Shown here in pieces: positions 41,942 through 49,938 of a DNA stretch of 55,194 nt (position 1 is its first letter; each line of letters starts with the position of its first letter). This stretch comes from Candidatus Dormiibacterota bacterium. GTDB lineage: Bacteria; Chloroflexota; Dormibacteria; Dormibacterales; Dormibacteraceae. The stretch is from the NCBI GenBank assembly GCA_003139695.1, contig PLJM01000018.1, forward strand, positions 160,487-215,680. Reading direction: 5' to 3'. The notes beneath the pieces were generated by a model. That model did not search any database, had not been told where the DNA came from, and worked only from the letters and a program-made list of their open reading frames with translations. A program made the position numbers and the translations under genes.

Positions 41942-42322
41942 GCGTCTCCTCCCCTCCAGCAGCGGTTGGACGCGCTGCAGCCCCAGTTCGTCCGAGATCG
42001 GACCGAGTATGGCGTCAGCGTGCACGGTGTCAAGTTGTCGATTAGCGACCACCCGCAGGCGAACACCATCTGATGTCGGCTCGGCGCCGTGGGTCTGTTC
42101 TCTTTCATTGGCGCGGAACCGCGTCGGGTTGGTTGTCGGGTTGCGCCGCCAGCGACGAGCGCTGTTTTGTGCTTATAGACCGGTCTCTTGGCTCAGAGCG
42201 CCTGGACGCGCGATGGGTCGCGGGGCGTGCGTCAGCACCTCCGCCGAGCATTTCGCCGGCCGTCGGCGAAGGGTGCGGTCTGAGCGCACCCCCGCCACAC
42301 CGTGAACGGCCTCACTGTCGAG
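41942..42322. other. Intergenic stretch without a supported gene
   Basis: About 380 bases with no convincing coding sequence on either strand. It contains a 7-bp hairpin TTCGCCG (42252-42258), loop GCCGT, CGGCGAA (42264-42270), about 50 bases beyond the stop of the small minus-strand membrane protein gene. This could be its terminator. The promoter of the SGNH hydrolase must lie toward the 41942 end. Confidence 0.6.
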
Positions 42323-42583
42323 TCACTTAACCAGCGGGTCGTGCGGAGAGTAGGGATCCCTGAACGGCGCGCCAATTGGGTCGTGCGGAGAGTATGGATC
42401 GCCCAGCTGGTCGACCCGATCCGGCGTCAGGCCGACGGTCGTCGCGTGCGGATTGGTGCTGGTTGACGGCGGAGATTGCCGGCCAATGGCCACCACTCCC
42501 AGCATCAAAGCGACCAGCATTGCGGCGACCAGTACAAACAACTGACGGGGCGTTACGCGACGGGCGGTCTGTCGGAGTTCCAT
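42323..42583 (-). CDS. Small single-helix membrane protein with DPYSPHDP repeats
   Basis: Protein of 86 residues: a short basic N-terminus (MELRQTARRVTPR), one transmembrane helix (about residues 14-34) and an extracytoplasmic tail ending with two copies of DPYSPHDP. AGGAGGG lies 8 bases before the ATG, a strong ribosome site. It is divergent from and partly overlaps the upstream open frame of the HTH-NHL gene, whose products also sit in the membrane. No known family. The repeats are encoded by a near-identical DNA duplication. Confidence 0.65.
   Translation of the reverse strand: MELRQTARRVTPRQLFVLVAAMLVALMLGVVAIGRQSPPSTSTNPHATTVGLTPDRVDQLGDPYSPHDPIGAPFRDPYSPHDPLVK
42336..42400. repeat. Direct repeat encoding the PYSPHDP motif
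   Basis: GGGTCGTGCGGAGAGTA then GGATC at 42336-42358 recurs at 42378-42400 with one mismatch in 23 bases (period 42). It encodes the repeated DPYSPHDP motif of the small membrane protein on the minus strand. Confidence 0.8.
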
Positions 42584-42637
42584 TTCGATTGCCCTCCTGT
42601 TAGGCAGTGGACCGGGCCGGGGTGGCTGGTCGATGCC

Positions 42638-44152
42638 ATGACGCTAGGTCTGCTGCCGGTGTCGCCAACAGCGGGCAAAGGACCCTTTCAGGTACCCGAC
42701 CCGGTACCCGTTTTGGGTGTTCAATACCCCCGTACCGCTATGTGCGCCAGCCCAGTTGATGCCGCCGCCGTCCGGCTTAGCCCCCGCGAACAGGAGGTCG
42801 CCCTGCTGGTGGCTGAAGGCCTGACGAACCGAGAGATCGCCGGTCGGCTGTTCATCTCGGAGCGGACGGTGGACGGTCATCTCGAGCACCTCCGCGAGAA
42901 GCTGGCGGTCAACACGCGCGCCCAAATCGCGACCTGGATCGTCCGCCAGGGCGCCGAGCGCGTCGTGACGTCCCGCGCCGAACCCGTCAAACCGCCACCG
43001 CAACCTTGGAAAGTCATCGCCATCCGCCACCCCTGGGTGGCGGTGGCGTTGGTTGTTGCCCTCGTAGCGTCCGGCCTCGTCTATTTGGCTGTCCGGCCGC
43101 CGAGTACAACGTCCTTTTCAGGCCCGAGGATCAAGACGATCGCCGGCACCGACGCCGGAGGTCCAACGTACCCTGGCGGCGGCTACGCGGGAGATGGCTT
43201 TCCAGCGGTCACCGCTCAACTTTCTCGACCGAGTGACGTCGCGGCCGGGCCCGGCGGCTTCATCTACATCGCCGACTATGGCAACCACGTCGTCCGCCGG
43301 GTGGCCCCCGACGGAAGAATCGCCACGCTGGCGGGCGGCGGGGCAAGCCGCCTCAGCGAGGGCGCGGTGGCCACCTCGGTGTCATTGCCCTACCCAAGCA
43401 ACTTTGCATTTGACACGAGCGGCCTGCTGTACTTGCTTATGAGCCGGGACGGAAACCTGGAGGTCTGGAAACTCAGGTCAGACCGCACACTGACCCTCGC
43501 AGTCTCGCTAGGTCGTACCCGGGGCGGGCTAGGTCTGGTTTGGAAAGAGCCGCTGGGAGGGCTGGCGGTGGCGACCAACGGCACGTTGTACGTGGCCGAC
43601 CGAGCGGAGAGCCGCATTTGGAGGTGGAGCCCCGGCGGCATGCCGACGCCATATGCCGGCTCGGGACAGGCCGGCTTCCTGGGAGACGGTAGCGCCGCCA
43701 CCAGCGCCGAACTGTCGTTTCCCGCTGGCCTGGCGATCGATCAACTGGAGAACCTCTACATCGCAGACAGCGGGAACAACCGCATCCGTATGGTTGACCA
43801 CCGCACCGGGATAATCAGCACGATCGCCGGCAGCAGCAGCATCTATGGTGACAGCGTGGATGGAGGTCTCGCGCTCGACGCCCGTCTCAACATCCCGTAC
43901 GGAGTCGCGATCAGCGGCAACGGCGATATCGTCATCGCCGATACCGGGAACAATCGGCTTCGCGAGATCCGATCGGGCCACATCCTGGCGGTGGCCGGGA
44001 CGGGCCGGGTCGGCTTCCAAGGTGACGGTGGCGCGGCAAGCCAGGCTGAGCTAAACGCTCCGCAAGCGGTCGCGTTCGACTCGAGCGGGAACTTGCTGGT
44101 CGCCGATACGGGCAACCACCGGGTACGCGAGGTGCTGCAACTATCGCGATGA
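42638..44152 (+). CDS. LuxR-type HTH, membrane helix and NHL-repeat propeller fusion protein
   Basis: About 504 residues. A LuxR/GerE helix-turn-helix lies near residues 45-105 (LSPREQEVALLVAEGLTNRE, then FISERTVDGHLEHLREKLAV). A single membrane helix follows (about 132-152, WVAVALVVALVASGLVYLAV), then an NHL-type propeller of about five or six repeats (IYIADYGNHVVRRVAPDG, LYIADSGNNRIRMVD, IVIADTGNNRLREI, LLVADTGNHRVREV). The topology is a cytoplasmic DNA-binding domain with an external sensing propeller, like a ToxR-style one-component regulator. The start could be ATG 42638 or 42740; the frame is open to 42476. The end overlaps the next gene's ATG. Confidence 0.82.
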   Translation: MTLGLLPVSPTAGKGPFQVPDPVPVLGVQYPRTAMCASPVDAAAVRLSPREQEVALLVAEGLTNREIAGRLFISERTVDGHLEHLREKLAVNTRAQIATWIVRQGAERVVTSRAEPVKPPPQPWKVIAIRHPWVAVALVVALVASGLVYLAVRPPSTTSFSGPRIKTIAGTDAGGPTYPGGGYAGDGFPAVTAQLSRPSDVAAGPGGFIYIADYGNHVVRRVAPDGRIATLAGGGASRLSEGAVATSVSLPYPSNFAFDTSGLLYLLMSRDGNLEVWKLRSDRTLTLAVSLGRTRGGLGLVWKEPLGGLAVATNGTLYVADRAESRIWRWSPGGMPTPYAGSGQAGFLGDGSAATSAELSFPAGLAIDQLENLYIADSGNNRIRMVDHRTGIISTIAGSSSIYGDSVDGGLALDARLNIPYGVAISGNGDIVIADTGNNRLREIRSGHILAVAGTGRVGFQGDGGAASQAELNAPQAVAFDSSGNLLVADTGNHRVREVLQLSR

Positions 44153-45387
44153 GGTTGAGAGCGCTCTCGCAACTGATGCTTTTGGGCCTCGTCGTGACCG
44201 CGTGCCAGACGAGTCCCAGTTCGAGCCCTCCGAACCCGGTCACCGAGATCATCATCGCCAGCGACATGCCGATTTCGAGCCCGCAGAACCACGACTACAT
44301 GCTCGCAATTCAACAGGCGATCCAGCTCGCAATAAGCCAGCACCCTGAGATCGGGGGATTCAAGCTCGCTTACATGCCGCTGGACGATGCCCTCGGCGAC
44401 AAGGCATCAGAGGAGAAAGGCGCCCAGAACTTGCAGCAGATGACCGCCAACCCCCGCGTTCTGGGCATGATCGGCCCCATCAATTCGAACGTGGCGCCCG
44501 TCGAGATCCCAATCGCCAACGCCGCGGACCTTGTGATGTTGAGCCCCTCCAACACCAACGACTGCCTGACGCTGGACGCTCCTTTCTGCAACCCCATACC
44601 CAGGGCCCTTCGTGCGAATGGGCGCAATAACTATTTCCGAATCGCGGCGCCAGATTCCGCGCAAGGACGTGCTATGGCTCGCTTCGCGGTCGCCACATAC
44701 CACGTCAAGCGTGTGGCTGCGCTCAACGAGCACCAGGAATTCGGCGCGTTGAGGATCGACAGTTTCGGCAAGGAGTTGGCCCGCGCCGGCGGTCAGCTGG
44801 TGCTCCGGCAGGACCTCGCCATGGGGACCACCGACTTCACTAGGTTCCTGGCGGCGGCAAAGGCCAAGGGTGCAGAGGCGATCTACGCAGTCGGTCCGGC
44901 TCAAGCCAGCGGCACTTGTGGGGCTCGGGCCCAGATGACGGGTGGCGGGTACTTTCTGGTCGACGATGCCCTGGCTAACGACCCGCTCTGCGCCAAGGAC
45001 GCCGGAGACAACGCCGAGGGGATGGTGGGCACAATTCCCGACGTTGACCTCACCCTGAGCTCCGATGCGGCCGCGAAGACGGCAGTGGACGCCTATCGGA
45101 AGGCTTTTCCGAACACTCCGGATATCGGCATCGATTCATTTGTATTCGCCGCCTACGACAGCGCCCTGATCCTGATCGAGGCGATAACTGAAGCCATCCA
45201 TGCCAACCAGGGCCGAATCCCAACCCGGCGGCAAGTCCTGGATACGTTCGCTACGTTGCATTTCAAAGGCGTAGCCGGCACCTACTCCTTCGACGCCAAG
45301 GGAGACGCCACCTCGCCGCCAATGTCTGTCTACCAGGTCAAGAACGGCGCCTGGGTATACCTGCGGCCAATCGACGCCAGCCCCTAG
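44149..45387 (+). CDS. Solute-binding lipoprotein (branched-chain amino acid-type fold)
   Basis: Protein of 412 residues with a lipoprotein signal (lipobox LVVTAC, Cys19) and a Peripla_BP_6-like body: EIIIASDMPISSPQNHDYM, GMIGPINSNVAPVEIPIAN, VMLSPSNTND and FVFAAYDSALILIEAI. No permease or ATPase gene accompanies it. Its ATG overlaps the stop of the HTH-propeller gene (ATGA), so the two are translationally coupled. It may present a ligand to that regulator or serve a distant transporter. The fold is clear; the role is inferred. Confidence 0.85.
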   Translation: MRLRALSQLMLLGLVVTACQTSPSSSPPNPVTEIIIASDMPISSPQNHDYMLAIQQAIQLAISQHPEIGGFKLAYMPLDDALGDKASEEKGAQNLQQMTANPRVLGMIGPINSNVAPVEIPIANAADLVMLSPSNTNDCLTLDAPFCNPIPRALRANGRNNYFRIAAPDSAQGRAMARFAVATYHVKRVAALNEHQEFGALRIDSFGKELARAGGQLVLRQDLAMGTTDFTRFLAAAKAKGAEAIYAVGPAQASGTCGARAQMTGGGYFLVDDALANDPLCAKDAGDNAEGMVGTIPDVDLTLSSDAAAKTAVDAYRKAFPNTPDIGIDSFVFAAYDSALILIEAITEAIHANQGRIPTRRQVLDTFATLHFKGVAGTYSFDAKGDATSPPMSVYQVKNGAWVYLRPIDASP

Positions 45388-45634
45388 GGATGATCCACCC
45401 TACATGAACTACGTTCCTGGTCGACCTCGTCGCCTCGTGTTGTTTCGACTGGTTGCGCCCAACCGAAACCCTGCGCTCATACATAGATCCCGGGCATCAT
45501 CCGTTTCGTAGCCGACCTTGAGTCGGGTTGCGCCTCGCTTGGCCGGCCGGTCGAGTCGAGCCGTGAGTACCGCACGCGCCAAACCAAGACGCTGATATTG
45601 GTCTCGGCGTAACTCGCGTTTCGGGTGGTTGACC

Positions 45635-46282
45635 CTAGGTCGCCGCGATGATGCGTCGCATCAGGCCAAGCTCGGTCTGATAAATGTGGGCCGACTTCAC
45701 GCTCATCGTCAGCGTGCCGACCCCGACGCCGAGGTCGCCAGCCACTCGAGCTTGTAGTACTGCGAGCTCGACGAGATTCGCATAGCCCTTCGTCCCGAAG
45801 TCGATGGCGTGAGCGTAGACCCCGAGCTGTAGCTCGCCCTTGACGAGCCAGAAGTCGAGCAGGCTGACGCACGGGATGTAGCTGGTGTCGGTTAGTGGCT
45901 GGAACGTCGTGACCGTCGCATCGCGCGCCCATGGATTGGCGGTCAGTCGGTCGATCACCCAGCGGATCTGGTCGCGGCCCGCGTGGGCGTAGTCATACAG
46001 GCGCGTCGCGTAGCTGTCGGCATCACCGAGCTCTGCCACTCGGGTGTGGTCGGTAAAGTTCGCGTGCATCCAGGCCAACCGTTCGGGATCGCCGTGCTTG
46101 GCAATGATCGGATCGTCCACCGTGGGTGAATGCACGTCGAGAGTCGCGCGGAACACCTCGACGATTGGCTGTCCTTCCCAGCTCCCTACGACACCGCCTT
46201 TCAGAATCGCCGCCGCTATCCCTAGCCACGCCTCGCCCAGCGTCATCACTTCGATCCGCGCCGGTACGAAGATCTCAGTCAT
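45635..46282 (-). CDS. Thymidylate-synthase-fold protein
   Basis: Protein of 215 residues matching the C-terminal two thirds of ThyA: PCVSLLDFWLVKGELQLGVY (active-site Cys region), AHAIDFGTKGYANLVELAVL (where ThyA has RSxD..G.P.N), and GVGVGTLTMSVKSAHIYQ near the end. It lacks ThyA's N-terminal portion, and the Arg-Ser of the phosphate-binding motif is His-Ala, so dUMP methylation is doubtful. A nucleotide-modifying or other pyrimidine-binding role is possible. The 247 bases downstream to the solute-binding gene show no gene. Confidence 0.7.
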   Translation of the reverse strand: MTEIFVPARIEVMTLGEAWLGIAAAILKGGVVGSWEGQPIVEVFRATLDVHSPTVDDPIIAKHGDPERLAWMHANFTDHTRVAELGDADSYATRLYDYAHAGRDQIRWVIDRLTANPWARDATVTTFQPLTDTSYIPCVSLLDFWLVKGELQLGVYAHAIDFGTKGYANLVELAVLQARVAGDLGVGVGTLTMSVKSAHIYQTELGLMRRIIAAT

Positions 46283-46426
46283 GGTCGCAGTCTATGGCGT
46301 GGTTGGGCTTCTATCCCAACCACTGCCATGGAAGCGTGAAAGGTTGTGACTGATGAGTGCTCAAGAGTCGCCTGGATTGAGCTCAGAAGTCACCTGCGTG
46401 CCGCCCGGATCGCATAGGCTGGCGCC

Positions 46427-46786
46427 ATGGCGAAAGTCGAGCTCACGAGCACCAGCCTCATCGTTCATATCCAGGGCGCGGATCGCTTCTTCGCGATGAA
46501 GAGCCAATTCGAGGTGCCGCTTCAGCACATCGCTTCGGTCGATTCCGCCGCGGACGAGGCACGTCGGGTGTGGCACGGCCTGCGCGTCGGCGGCACCAAC
46601 ATCCCGGGCGTCATCACGGCGGGGCGCTTCGTCGAGCATGGAGAATGGGCGTTCTGGGACGTGCACGATCCGCAACGCGCGATTGCGATCCACCTGCGGG
46701 ACGAGAGCTATGCAAAGCTGGTCGTCGGGGTCGAGGACCCGTCCGTCACGAGTGAGGCGATCAGGGCGGCGATAGGGCGGCTCTGA
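46427..46786 (+). CDS. Conserved PH-like hypothetical protein
   Basis: Protein of 119 residues (MAKVELTSTSLIVHIQG...). The pattern of short strands with FEVPLQHIASV, a GTNIPGVITAGRF loop and a final IHLRDESYAKLVVGVEDP strand resembles a family of small actinobacterial proteins with PH-like folds. There is no catalytic signature. Single gene; function unknown. Confidence 0.7.
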   Translation: MAKVELTSTSLIVHIQGADRFFAMKSQFEVPLQHIASVDSAADEARRVWHGLRVGGTNIPGVITAGRFVEHGEWAFWDVHDPQRAIAIHLRDESYAKLVVGVEDPSVTSEAIRAAIGRL

Positions 46787-46872
46787 TCTCCGCCAAAGGG
46801 CCCCACGATGACCGTTGCTACACCGAATAGCCGGCAAGCCAGACGTGCATCCGGAGCATTTGCCAGATGCCT

Positions 46873-47280
46873 TCAGGCACGCAGAACTTTTGTCGGTCGC
46901 TCCTCGCGGTAGGCAATCGCAAGCTCGTTCGCGATCTCGAAGTTTTCGCAGAACTTGTCGTTGCTGGTCGTCTTGCGGACCTCCGTTATTCGCGCGCTGA
47001 GCGCATTCCAATAGATGTCGATTGCAAAGGCGTCGAAAAGCAGGTCCCCCGGCAGCAACCCGTGCAGGGCCAGCGTGGAGATCTCCTCGAAGACGTGCGC
47101 GAGGGGGATCTCGTCGTCGGGCGTCTGCTGTGCGGTGAGGAGGCGCGCGAATGCGCTCGAAGTTGGCTCCTGGTGGAGTATCTGCATGATGCCGATGAAC
47201 CCCGGAAGATCGTCACGCCGCGCCGTCCCGAATCGCGGGCGTAACTGACCGCTAGGGCTGTGAACTACTGGACCTGCCAT
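46873..47280 (-). CDS. Hypothetical protein, possibly DUF4760-like
   Basis: Protein of 135 residues, predicted mostly helical (FEEISTLALHGLLPGDLLFD, then IDIYWNALSARITEVRK and FEIANELAIAYREE). The YW-N-L-x-R-I pattern recalls small helical DUF4760-type proteins, but this is weak. CGGAGG lies 5 bases before the ATG, so it is a translated gene. No function is assigned. Confidence 0.6.
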   Translation of the reverse strand: MAGPVVHSPSGQLRPRFGTARRDDLPGFIGIMQILHQEPTSSAFARLLTAQQTPDDEIPLAHVFEEISTLALHGLLPGDLLFDAFAIDIYWNALSARITEVRKTTSNDKFCENFEIANELAIAYREERPTKVLRA

Positions 47281-47383
47281 CTCTGCCTCCGTAGGATTTC
47301 GTTGCTTTTCTGATCATAAGCCCTGGTTAGGGCATAGCCTCAGAGACGTGATGTCGCCGCATCACTCGACCAGCACGGTTTCT

Positions 47384-47995
47384 TCAGATGCCCGGCCGTC
47401 GACTGTGGACGACCTGAGTCGTTGCTGCCAGGGCCAGAGCTAGTAGCGCGCCGAGCAGAAACGCCAATCCGTCGAGTCGGTTCACCGCCAATGCGACAAC
47501 CAGAAGGTCGCCCACCAAGCAATAAGCTCCGGCGAGCCGGAGCGCACGGCCCTCAAAAGGCCAACGTGGCCAGTCATGGAGACGGCGCCCGGTCAGGAGG
47601 ACCCAAAGGCCCATTCCGGCTGTTGCGATCGCTATCACGACCAACGGATTGAAGGGGCCAGCGGCTCCGTCTCGATGCCCTTGGATCGTGCGGTAGCTCT
47701 CGACGAAGACGACGGCCCCGACCAGGACCACGAGACCGACACGGGCGAGCACTGATGCGGCGCGCTTGTTTCGCTTGCGATTGCCGGTCATCAAATACCC
47801 ACCCTCGCTTTCGCCTTGGTTGGTGTCGCCGGCACTGTTCGGCGGCATCCCTTGATTCAGCCATGCGTCCACTGCACCAATGACTACGTTCCAGAACACA
47901 GACGGAGTGACGGGGCGGCTTTCCAAAATATCAAGCGCCTCCGCACCGTATCGCCGGCGCCACCACCTGGGATACAGCCGGAGGAGCAGCTTCAT
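47384..47995 (-). CDS. Four-helix membrane protein co-transcribed with a PadR regulator
   Basis: Protein of 203 residues. The cytoplasmic head (MKLLLRLYPRWWRRRYGAEA) is a pattern frequent in membrane proteins that accompany PadR regulators. About four hydrophobic helices follow (approximately 83-102, 118-137, 152-170, 176-194). Its ATG overlaps the PadR stop, so it is translationally coupled. These proteins often lie beside ABC-type drug transporters, but none is here. Function unknown. Confidence 0.75.
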   Translation of the reverse strand: MKLLLRLYPRWWRRRYGAEALDILESRPVTPSVFWNVVIGAVDAWLNQGMPPNSAGDTNQGESEGGYLMTGNRKRNKRAASVLARVGLVVLVGAVVFVESYRTIQGHRDGAAGPFNPLVVIAIATAGMGLWVLLTGRRLHDWPRWPFEGRALRLAGAYCLVGDLLVVALAVNRLDGLAFLLGALLALALAATTQVVHSRRPGI

Positions 47996-48321
47996 CGCGC
48001 ACCCTCCAACTTTCGTGAGCCATAACGCACGACGCGATTCAAAGAGGCGAGGCGCGACTTGAGGTGGCCGACCCCAGTGTCGGTCAGTCGGTAGGGTCGT
48101 CGGCGGTCGACTGAAGCCTCCGCCTCAATGAGCCTCAGCCGTTCAAGGCGGTTGAGAGCGCCATACAACGTGCCCAGGCTCAGCGGGAAGCCGAGGGATT
48201 CACTTTCCTGAAGAATCGCGTACCCGTGCTTAGGCCCGTCCGCCAAGCAGGTCAGGACGACTAGCGCCGGGTCGGAGAAACGCCCGAGATCTGGTTCAGC
48301 TGCCGGTTGTGCCTTGCCCAT
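47992..48321 (-). CDS. PadR-family transcriptional regulator
   Basis: PadR regulator of 109 residues: a winged helix with ALVVLTCLADGPKHGYAIL, then SLGTLYGALNRLERLRLIE and the DRRRPYRLTDTG wing. It has the short subfamily-1 form with a brief C-terminal dimer helix. First gene of a two-gene operon with a membrane protein and probably its repressor. Confidence 0.92.
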   Translation of the reverse strand: MGKAQPAAEPDLGRFSDPALVVLTCLADGPKHGYAILQESESLGFPLSLGTLYGALNRLERLRLIEAEASVDRRRPYRLTDTGVGHLKSRLASLNRVVRYGSRKLEGAR

Positions 48322-48574
48322 GCTACGTCAACCATTATAATGGTTCTCGTAATATCGCGACCCTCGGGTTTGTGATTTCTGACTCAGCTGGCCACCCTGA
48401 ACGCGACGGATCCGCTCAAGGCGCGGGTGAAATCGCCTTCGCCGAGGTCCTTTTTGTTGAGCTTGGACGGCCCAGGCAGCCAGTAGAAGTCCAGGCCCAG
48501 CCGAGGCTGGCATAGCCGCCAGGCTTGCTCCAGACGAGACCGGGGCCCAGGACGGCCGGGACCATCGGCCCTGT

Positions 48575-48802
48575 GTGAATCCCAGCCACACCCCCACATT
48601 TGAGGCGGAGGTGCCGGAAGTGCCCTGGACGGTTGGAGACGTGATGACAAAGGATGTCGTGACGGTCGGAGTCGACACTGACTTCAAGACTTGCGTGGAT
48701 TGGCTTCGCGTCCGCCGCGGCGTCGTGGGTGTAGACAACACGCTCTCCTTCCGCCTCGACGACACCCACGCCCAATGCGGAGTTGGCACCAATGGCACAT
48801 AA
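48575..48802 (+). pseudogene. CBS-domain gene remnant
   Basis: Within the 505-base gap between the PadR gene and the PNPOx-like gene, one frame contains the start of a CBS domain (VGDVMTKDVVTVGVDTDFKT, followed by a degraded LLRxRGV-like segment), then loses similarity and ends at 48802. This looks like the decayed 5' end of a CBS protein related to that at 52702. The rest of the gap has no supported gene. The ribosome site is weak. Confidence 0.45.
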
Positions 48803-48826
48803 ACTGTCCGCGAGGGAGAGACAGCA

Positions 48827-49255
48827 ATGAAAGGTGATGTGTACCCGATGGACGGCGGCCTTGAGGTCCTCTCGGAGCCCATGTGCCGTGAGCTCCTCGC
48901 TTCGCGAGACCTCGGCCGTATCGCCTTTCCGCTCGGAGGCGACACCGAAATTTTTCCTGTCAACTACTCCACAGACGGCACCATCGTCGTGTTCCGGACC
49001 GGGACCGGCACGAAGCTGGCTCAGTCGACTGTCTCGAGGGTCGCGTTCGAGGTCGATGAATGGGACGAAGCCGAGAAGGTCGGCTGGAGCGTCGTCCTGA
49101 AAGGGGTGGCCCAGGAGGTGACCCTCGGCAGCGACCCGTTCGCAGCCGCTCTACGAGCACGCCCAGTTGTCCCGCTGGCGCCCGGCGAGCACGACTACTG
49201 GATCGCCATCTACCCTGCAACGATCAGCGGGCGTCGTTTCCGCGGCCACGTGTAG
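48827..49255 (+). CDS. Pyridoxamine 5'-phosphate oxidase-like flavin/F420-binding protein
   Basis: Protein of 142 residues with a split-barrel FMN/F420-binding fold: LASRDLGRIAFPLGGDTEIFP, VNYSTDGTIVVFRTGTGTKLA and DEWDEAEKVGWSVVLKGVA are the characteristic strands. Such small proteins often accompany universal-stress-protein genes; here a universal stress protein follows within 120 bases. Binds a flavin or deazaflavin; reaction unknown. Ribosome site GGGAGAG before ATG 48827. Confidence 0.85.
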   Translation: MKGDVYPMDGGLEVLSEPMCRELLASRDLGRIAFPLGGDTEIFPVNYSTDGTIVVFRTGTGTKLAQSTVSRVAFEVDEWDEAEKVGWSVVLKGVAQEVTLGSDPFAAALRARPVVPLAPGEHDYWIAIYPATISGRRFRGHV

Positions 49256-49371
49256 CGAAAGACGCCTCGCAGAGCGACCGCGGATAGTCACATTTCAGCA
49301 GGGTCATTCGACCCTGCCTCTGCGCCCGGCGCCGGCTGACACTCATCTCATCCTGAGTTGAGGTGAACGAA

Positions 49372-49857
49372 ATGTTCAAGCACATCATGGTCGCCATAGA
49401 CGGGTCCCCTTACTCGCAGCAGGCGCTGCCAACCGTGATCGAGGTCGCGCGAAAGTTCCAGAGTGACGTTCTCGTCCTGCACGTGTGCGAGCACGACCGA
49501 GGCCGGGCGGTCGTTTACTCGAACGAAAGCCCGGCTCAAGCCACACAGCTCGTCGGCAATGCGGTCAGGCTCATCAGCATGGCCGGCATCACCGCTGAAG
49601 GCCGGTTGAACGACGTCGCAGCAGGACACGTTGCGAAATCCATCGTTGAAACGGCGTCAATCAACAACGTCGACTTGATCGTGATGGGCTCCCGAGGCCT
49701 GTCCGACGTCCAGGGCATGTTGCTGGGGAGCGTCACCCACCAGGTCATCAAGATGGCGAACATACCCGTGCTCGTCGACCGGACCCGGCGAGTCAAGGAG
49801 CCGGTCGCGGAAACCGCACCTCACGAGACCCGACAAACCACGCTCGTCTCCAGCTAA
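49372..49857 (+). CDS. Universal stress protein (UspA family)
   Basis: UspA-type protein of 161 residues. The N-terminal strand HIMVAIDGSPYSQQAL and the ATP-binding motif VMGSRGLSDVQGMLLGSVTHQV (G-2x-G-9x-G-S pattern) are intact, so it is an ATP-binding member. GTG 49363 is possible, but GAGG lies 8 bases before ATG 49372. It is near the PNPOx-like gene and is likely induced in stress or slow growth. Confidence 0.92.
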   Translation: MFKHIMVAIDGSPYSQQALPTVIEVARKFQSDVLVLHVCEHDRGRAVVYSNESPAQATQLVGNAVRLISMAGITAEGRLNDVAAGHVAKSIVETASINNVDLIVMGSRGLSDVQGMLLGSVTHQVIKMANIPVLVDRTRRVKEPVAETAPHETRQTTLVSS

Positions 49858-49938
49858 GCGACTGAGGATCAGACCGAACCTAAATTCCGAACCTGGAGCC
49901 GGGGCGCGTTGGGCGAACCCGGCTCCAACAATCCAGGG

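Noticed and set aside
45388..45932. Minus-strand ORF downstream of the solute-binding protein
   Set aside because: It overlaps the thymidylate-synthase-fold gene in another frame and has no recognisable domain.
48384..48650. Minus-strand ORF in the 505-base gap
   Set aside because: It ends with a plausible-looking tail (DFYWLPGPSKLNKK), but has no start signal and no family I can name.
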